A model generated the notes under the pieces. The model was not told where the DNA came from. It was given only the letters and a program-made list of their open reading frames with translations, and made no database searches. A stretch of DNA of 64,000 nt from Lutimonas halocynthiae (GTDB taxonomy: Bacteria; Bacteroidota; Bacteroidia; Flavobacteriales; Flavobacteriaceae): positions 868,001-932,000 of the forward strand of contig NZ_JAUFQO010000004.1 of NCBI RefSeq assembly GCF_030409835.1. The letters run 5' to 3'. The first letter of the stretch is position 1, and each line of letters begins with the position of its first letter. Below are positions 26,210-33,563 of the stretch, one piece after another. A program made the translations under genes and the position numbers.

Positions 26210-27252
26210 AAATTATTAAAATTTTAGTCGCTCTTTTTGGATTATTTTCCATCCTTGGCGGAATAGTCCTTTTTATTGTAAGAACCCCATCTTATGACAT
26301 TCAAACCAATGGGAAATTATACATTGTCAATAAGCTCAGCAAGAGCATTACTGTTTTTGATCTTTTCAATGGGAATACAATCATAGAATTTCCTATGGAT
26401 ATTGAACCACATGAGGCAACAACTTTGACTGGCCAAGATAAAGTTATCGTTACTAATTACGGAGCCCCGAATGTTATCGGTAAAAGTATATCAGTGATCA
26501 ATACGAAAACGAATAAAATCGAAAAAACTATTGCGCTTGAAGAAAGTTTAAGACCGCATGGAATCATTTCATTTCCTGAATCGAATAAAGTTGGAGTGGT
26601 CACTGATGTTGGTAATGATTTAGTAGTAGTTAACATAGAAACTGGGCTCGTTGAAAAAAAGATACCAACCCAACAAATAGTCAGTCATTTACTGGTACTG
26701 CATCCAAATAGACCATTGGCTTATGTTACAAATATTAATTCAAATTCAGTTAGTGTTATTGATCTTAATCTAAATCAGGTCATTAAAATTATTCCTTGTG
26801 GTTTAGGAGCAGAAGGTATCGATATTACACCTGATGGCCTTGAAATTTGGGTGACGAATAATAAAGAAAATACGATTTCTGTTATCAATACAGATACCAA
26901 TGAAATTACAAATACTATTCCGAGTGGAAAAGAGTCATTAAGACTTAAATTTTCTGTTGATGGCAAGCACTGCTTGGCTACGAATGCCAGCGATGGAACC
27001 ATTTCTGTTTATGATCAACAGTCCAAAAAACAAATTAAAACCATTAAGATACCGGGTAAAACAAGCCTTTTAGAAAGAGCGCTTTACCATACTCCCCGCC
27101 CGGTTGGTCTTTTAATACATCCCAATGGATTGTATGCCTTTGTTGCAAATTCTAATGCGGATAGAATTGAAGTAATTGATATGAAAACATTTACAATTGT
27201 CAGCACTATTGGAACAGGTAGGGTTCCAGATGGATTGACATTTGTCGAATAG
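26206..27252 (+). CDS. YVTN/YncE-like beta-propeller protein, membrane-anchored
   Basis: 348 residues. An N-terminal hydrophobic segment (~4-26) acts as signal or anchor. The rest consists of ~42-residue repeats with patterns such as GKLYIVNKLSKSITVFD, RPLAYVTNINSNSVSVID, LEIWVTNNKENTISVIN and LYAFVANSNADRIEVID, the YVTN seven-blade propeller family. ATG overlaps the GMC stop by 4 bp, so expression is coupled. No cytochrome CxxCH is present, so it is not the usual electron-acceptor subunit. It may bind a glycan or take part in assembly of the dehydrogenase. Confidence 0.88.
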   Translation: MKIIKILVALFGLFSILGGIVLFIVRTPSYDIQTNGKLYIVNKLSKSITVFDLFNGNTIIEFPMDIEPHEATTLTGQDKVIVTNYGAPNVIGKSISVINTKTNKIEKTIALEESLRPHGIISFPESNKVGVVTDVGNDLVVVNIETGLVEKKIPTQQIVSHLLVLHPNRPLAYVTNINSNSVSVIDLNLNQVIKIIPCGLGAEGIDITPDGLEIWVTNNKENTISVINTDTNEITNTIPSGKESLRLKFSVDGKHCLATNASDGTISVYDQQSKKQIKTIKIPGKTSLLERALYHTPRPVGLLIHPNGLYAFVANSNADRIEVIDMKTFTIVSTIGTGRVPDGLTFVE

Positions 27253-27363
27253 TAAATCGTAGTTTGATCTAATAAGCGCTTACCCGTTGCTCATAAATCA
27301 TGGAATTGCTTTGTTAGTATCTGCATAAGCGAAATGACATTGCCCTATCAACAGATTGTTATC

Positions 27364-28959
27364 TTATCCTGGCAGTAAATCTTTGTCACAAAGATGCTCC
27401 TCTTTTAATAAATCACCTATTTTTTTTACGGGAGCAAATGTTGAAACCGGAACTTCAACAAATACAGTATTCCAATTGGCCATAGCTCCATTCCACAAAC
27501 CAGGTAATTCCAGCGCTTTTAAAGCGCTTCCCTGCAGCGATTTTTCGCTAATAAAACCAGTATCCCGATCAGTATATTTATTTAAATCGAACTGTTTACC
27601 CTCATAATCACTAATCGAGCACACTAGATCTACAGAATTGAAATGCGTGGCATTTTTCATCAAATCCTTTTTGTCTTCATCAATTTGCGAACTTTCTACA
27701 ATTTGTAACGACACTGAATTATCATTATTTTCAACCCAAAAAGGACCTCCACCAGGCTCACCTTCATTCTTAACCATTCCACATATACGAATCGGTCGAT
27801 TTAATTTTTCAAGCAAAAAACTAATTTTCTGAATTTCGGATCGCGCTTCAAAACCACCGGGTAATTTTATATTTAAACTGTGAGAAACAAAAAATATCGC
27901 CTCACTAATATATTTTGATGCATTGTGCTCATTTAGTTTTATTATCCAATCAAAAGTTTCTTTCCTAAGTTTTATCAACAAACCAGCCAGGGCTTTTTTG
28001 TATAAAATAGTGTCTTTTTTTGCTCTATCCTGAACTACATTGTCAATATTTTTTACAAAAATTAAATCCGCAAAAGTATCATTCAAATTCTGCAACAAAG
28101 CGCCATGACCACCTGGTCTGAAAACCAAATTTCCGGCATTATCTCTAAATGGATTATTATCTAAATCTACGGCAATCGTATCGGTGCTTGATTTTTGAAT
28201 ACTTAAATTGATATTATATATTGTGTTGAATTTTTTCTCATACCAACCAACAACTTCTTCCAAATGGGTTCTAAATAAGTCTAAATGGTTTTCAGATACT
28301 GTAAAATGCAAATTCACTTCTTTTCCGCTTTTTGCATAGCGAGCTCCTTCAACCAAATGCTCTTCAACAGAAGTGCGTGATCCGTTATCTTGCTTATGAA
28401 ATTTCAAAAGTCCCTTTGGCAAGTTTGCATAATTAAGGCCATCAACAGTTAGTAAATTTTTCAAAAAGTTTAAAATATCTTTACGATTTGAAACTTCATC
28501 ATCACTAGAATGTTTTGAATTCAAAAGCCCCTCCAATTCGTTAAAAAATGCAAATTTCTTCCTGTTTTGATAGATATAATCAAAAGATCCAAAACTTTGA
28601 TTTTCCATTATTTTGAGATACTCTTTTTCGCTTCTGTCAACGGATTCTAAAACCTCGAACAAATACTTAAACATACGTGAGGCAGCGCCCGAAGCTGGCA
28701 CAAACTTTACCTTTTTTAAAAATTTCGAATCTTCCTCGTAATAATCAACCAGCTCAGACAACTCATTGTCATTTAAAGCTGTAATTCCGTAGTTAACGGT
28801 TGCAGCTTTGATGATTTTTAACGATGGATAGCCATGCTTAAAACGGTTAATTTGCTCCATTACTAGTGATTCAGTTAAGCCCTTGGCCGAAATCTGGCTT
28901 ACATCTTTTTCAGAAAACATATTATCAGAATGGTTTGATGATTTTTTTCGTATTTCCAT
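27364..28959 (-). CDS. DUF4301 family protein
   Basis: 531 residues, the size of DUF4301 proteins, a Bacteroidota family of unknown function. The segment FVPASGAASRMFKYLFEVLE near residue 95 is the family's hallmark and looks like a nucleotidyltransferase-style loop; PGGHGALLQNLND is a second conserved stretch. No signal or membrane helices, so cytosolic. An in-frame ATG at 28920 (MFSEKDV) matches the usual family start better than 28959 and may be the real one. It is convergent with the propeller gene. Confidence 0.85.
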   Translation of the reverse strand: MEIRKKSSNHSDNMFSEKDVSQISAKGLTESLVMEQINRFKHGYPSLKIIKAATVNYGITALNDNELSELVDYYEEDSKFLKKVKFVPASGAASRMFKYLFEVLESVDRSEKEYLKIMENQSFGSFDYIYQNRKKFAFFNELEGLLNSKHSSDDEVSNRKDILNFLKNLLTVDGLNYANLPKGLLKFHKQDNGSRTSVEEHLVEGARYAKSGKEVNLHFTVSENHLDLFRTHLEEVVGWYEKKFNTIYNINLSIQKSSTDTIAVDLDNNPFRDNAGNLVFRPGGHGALLQNLNDTFADLIFVKNIDNVVQDRAKKDTILYKKALAGLLIKLRKETFDWIIKLNEHNASKYISEAIFFVSHSLNIKLPGGFEARSEIQKISFLLEKLNRPIRICGMVKNEGEPGGGPFWVENNDNSVSLQIVESSQIDEDKKDLMKNATHFNSVDLVCSISDYEGKQFDLNKYTDRDTGFISEKSLQGSALKALELPGLWNGAMANWNTVFVEVPVSTFAPVKKIGDLLKEEHLCDKDLLPG

Positions 28960-29010
28960 AACTCTTAAAATAGGTAATCTTTATATTATTCTCAGGATTA
29001 TAAACGTATT

Positions 29011-31017
29011 TTAATTTTCAATATTACCCGTATTCCGATAACCTGGATTGTCTTTATACCAATCTTTGTATTGGCTTCCTCCAGAGATGGCCCATTTATC
29101 AAAATGATTATACGCTTGGATAACTGATATTTTTTCTTTCGGGACTTTGAAGTCGTGTACAATGTTAATAGCCCATGGCAACCCATTATCGTTTAGATAA
29201 TTTCCGTCTTCATCGCGGTTAACCCCATTTATTTGATAATTTTTAGTACCTAATGAAGTAGTCGCCATATTCGCCAAATGTACTTCTCTTGCCCTTGTTT
29301 TATCAATAATCAAAAATGGATTAAATGGTGCCGATCCTAATTCACTAGTGGTTAAAGGCGTTGTGAATTTAATGGATATTCTCGTTTCATTGTTCCTCAT
29401 TTCATATGGATCATCGAAGATGATGATTACTGCGTTTTGTTGTCCTGCTTCTGTTCCATTAGCGCTTTGAGAGATGTAATTATGTTTCAAAATATTCCCT
29501 GATACACTTTGGATCTGTGATGGTGATATACTTTCCAATTCAATACCAAATCCATTTGTAAAAGCTGCCCTAATCGAGGTTACGTTGATCAAAAAATCTA
29601 ATTGAACCGCTAAGTTTTGAGCATTTAACACTGCGACAGCCCTGTAATTTACGGCCAGATCATTCAGGTCATAATCACCATTAGATGGCCATAAATCTTC
29701 AAAAGCAACTGTTCCCCAACCATATTTACTCGGTGTAAACATTTCGAAAGCTTTATCTGCCTCTTCAGGATAACTGTCATCTCTGTCAAGAATTCCATCT
29801 CCATCTGTATCTGGATCTACCAATAATTCTGTAAAAACCCTGAAGGTCGTCAAATCATTTATGGTTCTACCCAAATCAGAGTTGTTATTTGCGCTAACAC
29901 CAAAATTATATTGCCATCCACCTGTTTGTGTGTCCATAATAATCAAATCAGAGCTACTGGCATTATTAGCAAGCCATAATTCTTGATTTGAATCAAAGGT
30001 CATAGAAGTTGGTTGAAATGGCAAATTATCCGCACTTATTCGGGTACTTTGATATTCATTGTTGGCATCTAATTCTAATCTATATAACCCAGAAAAAGTA
30101 CACATATAAAGGGTGCCATCATCAGCAAAAGCTAAATCACCTCCACTCTTATTATGTAATCCATTGATGGTCCAGGTACTTATGTTTGCTCCATTACTGG
30201 GATTATAAGTAAACAACTTATCTCCGGTTGAAAAATAAAGTAAGCCATCTCGGTAATTATAATCCAATCTTGGCCCTCCTTTACCAATGTTAGCAACGGT
30301 TTCCCAGGTATTGCTTGTAATGGAATATTTCATCAAAGGAAAAGGACTACTTCTCCCTATTGAATACAAGGTTTTGTTTTCTTGATCAATGGCTGCTGTC
30401 CAACTACCCATAGGCATGTCAGATAGATAAGTCAGGTCTCCATTTAATGGATCAACTTGAAACAATTCTGCTGCACCATTTACGCAGTATAAAAAATCAT
30501 CTACTTTGGTATTGGATGATTTAGCAAAATCTTGTTTATGGGTATAACTTACTTTTTGACCAACGATATTTTCAATAGAGGAATCGTATTTTAAATTATC
30601 ATTTCTACGAATATAGAGTTTGTCATAATAACTCGGTATGGTAATCTTCTGAGTCAATTTCCCATTTTGAGGAACTCCTGTGAATACCAAATTATCCAAT
30701 ACATCATTTTTATAAACAGCCTCAGTTACTATTTCACCTTCCTGATTTTCAAAGGTCTCGGTGCCTGCCAAATATTTCTCATCTGAATAAGCATAAATTT
30801 CATATTTAGCATAACTCACATTATCATTAATTGTAACCGTAATTTCTTGTTTGGTGCTGAAATCAAATCCATCTGGTATATTCAAATTTTGAATCCCGGA
30901 GTCAGTCGTCTCAACAACTGCAACTTCCTTGACAATCAAGTCTGCATCAGGCGAGCACGAACTACTGAGAAAAAAAATACTACTAATTGTTACTAAAACT
31001 GGCTTGATACTTTTCAT
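29011..31017 (-). CDS. LruC-domain surface lipoprotein
   Basis: 668 residues. Lipoprotein signal with lipobox LSSSC (C21). Residues ~160-390 contain propeller-like repeats (DGTLYMCTFSGLYRLELD, QELWLANNASSSDLIIMD). A Ca2+-binding type 3 repeat, DPDTDGDGILDRDDSYP, at ~410-427 leads into a C-terminal LruC domain (WGTVAFEDLWPSNGDYDLNDLAVNYR through the end). It has no type IX tail and no PEP-CTERM-like tail. Likely anchored to the outer membrane and possibly surface-exposed. A sigma54-type promoter and paired operators lie upstream with the same 64-bp geometry as the polysaccharide operons, so it is probably co-regulated with them and may be a glycan-associated matrix protein. Confidence 0.88.
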   Translation of the reverse strand: MKSIKPVLVTISSIFFLSSSCSPDADLIVKEVAVVETTDSGIQNLNIPDGFDFSTKQEITVTINDNVSYAKYEIYAYSDEKYLAGTETFENQEGEIVTEAVYKNDVLDNLVFTGVPQNGKLTQKITIPSYYDKLYIRRNDNLKYDSSIENIVGQKVSYTHKQDFAKSSNTKVDDFLYCVNGAAELFQVDPLNGDLTYLSDMPMGSWTAAIDQENKTLYSIGRSSPFPLMKYSITSNTWETVANIGKGGPRLDYNYRDGLLYFSTGDKLFTYNPSNGANISTWTINGLHNKSGGDLAFADDGTLYMCTFSGLYRLELDANNEYQSTRISADNLPFQPTSMTFDSNQELWLANNASSSDLIIMDTQTGGWQYNFGVSANNNSDLGRTINDLTTFRVFTELLVDPDTDGDGILDRDDSYPEEADKAFEMFTPSKYGWGTVAFEDLWPSNGDYDLNDLAVNYRAVAVLNAQNLAVQLDFLINVTSIRAAFTNGFGIELESISPSQIQSVSGNILKHNYISQSANGTEAGQQNAVIIIFDDPYEMRNNETRISIKFTTPLTTSELGSAPFNPFLIIDKTRAREVHLANMATTSLGTKNYQINGVNRDEDGNYLNDNGLPWAINIVHDFKVPKEKISVIQAYNHFDKWAISGGSQYKDWYKDNPGYRNTGNIEN

Positions 31018-31076
31018 TTACTAATATTTTAAAATTGAAATCTTTATTGATCTTATATTATTGTACCAAGCCTAAG

Positions 31077-31092
31077 ACCAAAACCATACCAT
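31077..31092 (-). promoter_or_regulatory. candidate sigma54-type promoter of the LruC gene
   Basis: Minus-strand ATGGTATGGTTTTGGT: -24 GG at 31090-31089, ten bases, GT at 31078-31077. The -24 box is weak (GGTAT instead of GGCAC). Its distance of exactly 64 bp to the operator edge at 31154 is the main support. Expected start near 31066. Confidence 0.55.
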
Positions 31093-31153
31093 TAAAAAAA
31101 TAATTATAACAACCTGTATATTAGCTCTTTAAAAATTTGGAGATTTAGAAATA

Positions 31154-31187
31154 TTCCATATTTTGGAATCAATTCCCTTTTAAGGAC
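31154..31187. promoter_or_regulatory. paired inverted repeats upstream of the LruC gene
   Basis: A perfect TTCC-N7-GGAA at 31154-31168 and a partial TTCC-N7-GGAC at 31173-31187, starting 19 bp apart. Same architecture as the sites in the polysaccharide locus. Confidence 0.68.
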
Positions 31188-31243
31188 AATTTATGGGCTA
31201 AAACGGGTGATATTCATGTTTTTTTAAGCCTTGGTTTTGAATA

Positions 31244-31420
31244 TTGAATGCCTACCTCGCCGGTAGGCAGGCTGAATTGCGGAGTGAAAAATTGACTGGC
31301 CCCACCTAACCACAAGAAGGGATTGCAGATTGGAGATTTGAGATTTTTGATTTTTGATTTTTGAAAAAAGATATTAAAACACACTCGGGGCCTCTCAAGA
31401 GGAGAGCTCATCTGATTAAG
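31244..31420. repeat. dispersed intergenic repeat remnants, copy 1
   Basis: A GCCTACC/GGTAGGC hairpin at 31250-31268, an AT-rich tandem GATTTTT stretch (~31337-31363), and at 31377-31420 a segment with CCTCTCAAGAGG and GAGCTCATCTGAT that recurs at 41666-41710. The related CTACCTACCGGCAGGCAG occurs near 36430. No coding potential seen; 31188-31598 otherwise holds no gene. Confidence 0.6.
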
Positions 31421-31598
31421 ATATAAGTACGAAGCCAATTAAACAAGTCCCTTCAAGTCTCCAGAACTCCCTCAATAGCAATAATATACGAAATATGCCG
31501 TTTAGTGAAAGGCCAAACAATAACAATAGAGAAGAAACTATAACTAAACAGGCGGTTCTTGAAAAGCCATATGAGTAGAGACAAAATAAAATACTATT

Positions 31599-31970
31599 AT
31601 GAAAAATATTAAAAAATTATTACTGATGTTCACCCTTGTATTCGCTGTTGCTTCATGTACTAGCGATGATGATGCTGGAATTGACAACAAACTTCTTGGA
31701 ACTTGGGAAGTAACAGAAGCAGAAGATGGAATGGAAGTTTCTATAGTTGCCAAATTCAATGCAAATGACACAGGTACTATGGCTACAGTTGCAACATTTG
31801 GCGGAGAACCATTTATCGATCAAACCTTTGATTTTACCTATAGTGTAGATGGAGACCAATTAACCATGACTATGGACGGAGATACTGAAATTTCAACATA
31901 TTCAGTCTCTGGTGACAGACTAACCATTACAGATAGTGAAGGTGACTCGTTTGTTTTAACAAAAGTATAA
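31599..31970 (+). CDS. small lipocalin-like lipoprotein
   Basis: 123 residues. Signal peptide with lipobox VASC (C20) and the acidic SDDD linker common in Bacteroidota lipoproteins. The body has LLGTWEVTEAEDG and alternating beta-strand pattern ending LTITDSEGDSFVLTKV, as in lipocalin-like small lipoproteins. Function unknown; expected in the outer membrane, facing periplasm or surface. Followed by a strong terminator at 32021-32053, so it is a single-gene unit. Confidence 0.85.
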   Translation: MKNIKKLLLMFTLVFAVASCTSDDDAGIDNKLLGTWEVTEAEDGMEVSIVAKFNANDTGTMATVATFGGEPFIDQTFDFTYSVDGDQLTMTMDGDTEISTYSVSGDRLTITDSEGDSFVLTKV

Positions 31971-32020
31971 AGAAATGAATTTGATGATCCTTTAAAAGGA
32001 TGAGATTTCACAAGAAATAT

Positions 32021-32053
32021 AAACCCCATTAATTCATTTTAATGGGTTTTTTT
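32021..32053 (+). terminator. Rho-independent terminator after the lipocalin-like gene
   Basis: AACCCCATTAA pairs with TTAATGGGTT across a short loop and is followed by a run of seven T. The remaining stretch to 32333 shows no gene. Confidence 0.85.
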
Positions 32054-32333
32054 AATTTGGTGATTTTGAAGCCTTAACAACAAACCTCGATAGCATAATC
32101 GAGTTAACAAAGCCTTCTAATCTATGCTTGATGGCATTCAGAATATCTGAAAACATTCCTTCCATAATGATTAAAATCACTCCAGACTCTGATGCGAGTC
32201 ATTGCAGTGAATTAGTATAATTACCATATTTATATTCAAACATATCAGGGTTTGTTTTGAACCTTGTTTTATCCAGAATTTCTATCCGAAAATCTCTGAC
32301 AAGGTGGGCGCTGATACTTTAAATAGGTGTTTC

Positions 32334-32843
32334 ATGAAAAGCATATCAACCTATAAGTATATCATGCTACTCGTTTTTACTGTAATTTTTTCTTGCACCG
32401 ATACAGGTGAAGACATTCAAACTATCAATATTGAAGATTTCCTTAAAAAAAATGATGGTACCGAGTGGCTTCTTTCAAATGATGATGTAAAAGTATACAT
32501 CCGATTAAATGATAATTTGGAACAATTGATCGAGCAATGGAGGTATGATTTAGAATTGAATTGTTATGAATACAATTCCAATATTTTTTCCCCGGGAAAT
32601 TTAAAAATCGTTGAAAATTCATCTTACGAATTAACTATTGAAGGTGACGCTGTCTTGAGTGACTATGAACAAATGACCCTAACAAGGGAGGGTAACACCT
32701 TAAAAGTGCTTATTACAATCACTGAATGGCAAGAAGAAGCAGTTTATTTTACCAAGGCAACATTACAACTTGAGGATTTGGAAAGATGTACTGATCAAGG
32801 TGAAAATAAAACAGATTGGCTCGATTTATTCTTGAATAGATAA
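32334..32843 (+). CDS. hypothetical lipoprotein
   Basis: 169 residues from the ATG at 32334; an in-frame start at 32304 would put charged residues before the signal peptide. Signal MKSISTYKYIMLLVFTVIFS with lipobox IFSC. The body has strand-rich segments (VKVYIRLNDNLEQLIEQW, LKIVENSSYELTIEGD) reminiscent of small lipocalin-like lipoproteins, but I do not recognise a family. It is convergent with the DUF2202 gene, 8 bp apart. Confidence 0.75.
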   Translation: MKSISTYKYIMLLVFTVIFSCTDTGEDIQTINIEDFLKKNDGTEWLLSNDDVKVYIRLNDNLEQLIEQWRYDLELNCYEYNSNIFSPGNLKIVENSSYELTIEGDAVLSDYEQMTLTREGNTLKVLITITEWQEEAVYFTKATLQLEDLERCTDQGENKTDWLDLFLNR

Positions 32844-32851
32844 ACAAAAAA

Positions 32852-33460
32852 TTATTGACCACAGCGTTCTCTGTCGCTGCTTATAATCGAAGTAAATTCT
32901 TCTAAAGAAATATATGTCGGGACGTAGTCTTCTCCCAGGTTAATCAACCTATCGGTATAACTTCTCAAGTGATTTTCTGATCCGCATTTCAGAAGGTCAT
33001 ATACTTCCAGGATGTCTGTTTTTTCCGTTTTTTTTTCAAAGAGTGAAATATCATTAATATCCAAATCTTCAATTACGGCGCCAACACTCAGGGCATGAAG
33101 CAAAGATAAGGCAGACTTAGCCGTAAGCTCGTTATACAGCTCCTGAAGAACCTGGTTTTCAAAGACACCTCTTTCTGAACTGGCTGGATCAGTTAATCCA
33201 TAGTTATTCAACAAGACCAGTACCTGATCCATGTGCTGCTGCTCACTCGAAGCAATGCTACTAAAAATTTTGTCCTTATATATATCGAATGAAAATAGGT
33301 AAACGTCTCTGGCCAGTTTCTCTTCTTCTCTAAAAAATAACAGATCATTCTTCTCTTGTTGGGTCAATGCTAAAAATTGACCTTCTTCAATAGTGTCGTC
33401 TGAACATGCTCCGCTAAAAAGGGCTGCTATTGCTAAAATAAAAAGGACTCGTTTCTTCAT
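32852..33460 (-). CDS. DUF2202 ferritin-like lipoprotein
   Basis: 202 residues. Signal with lipobox SGAC. The body is helical and matches DUF2202: LLFFREEEKLARDVYLFSFD, SSEQQHMDQVLVLLNNY and a distal CGSENHLRSY, giving the Glu/His pattern of a ferritin-like four-helix bundle (E in EEEKLARD, E-x-x-H in SEQQH, E-x-x-H in SENH). Family function is not established; metal binding is likely. Separate from the protease gene upstream by about 100 bp. Confidence 0.88.
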   Translation of the reverse strand: MKKRVLFILAIAALFSGACSDDTIEEGQFLALTQQEKNDLLFFREEEKLARDVYLFSFDIYKDKIFSSIASSEQQHMDQVLVLLNNYGLTDPASSERGVFENQVLQELYNELTAKSALSLLHALSVGAVIEDLDINDISLFEKKTEKTDILEVYDLLKCGSENHLRSYTDRLINLGEDYVPTYISLEEFTSIISSDRERCGQ

Positions 33461-33563
33461 GATGAGCAGGGGTATTTATGCGTTTATAAAACGCAAAAAC
33501 TATACCTGAATCATTCAATTTTGGTGACCTGGGTTGCATTGGGCCTGATTTAAACTAGTCATA

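Noticed and set aside
29011-31017. A PEP-CTERM/exosortase-type sorting system, considered because of the sigma54 regulator near polysaccharide genes and the LruC protein
   Set aside because: No exosortase gene is in the window and the LruC protein ends without a sorting motif, hydrophobic helix and basic tail.
31337-31363. Short tandem GATTTTT units as a possible CRISPR-like or microsatellite array
   Set aside because: Only about three units with no spacers; it is simple AT-rich repetition within an intergenic remnant.
33480-33494. Small hairpin CGTTT/AAACG between the DUF2202 and metalloprotease genes as a terminator
   Set aside because: Short stem and no T-run on the relevant strand.
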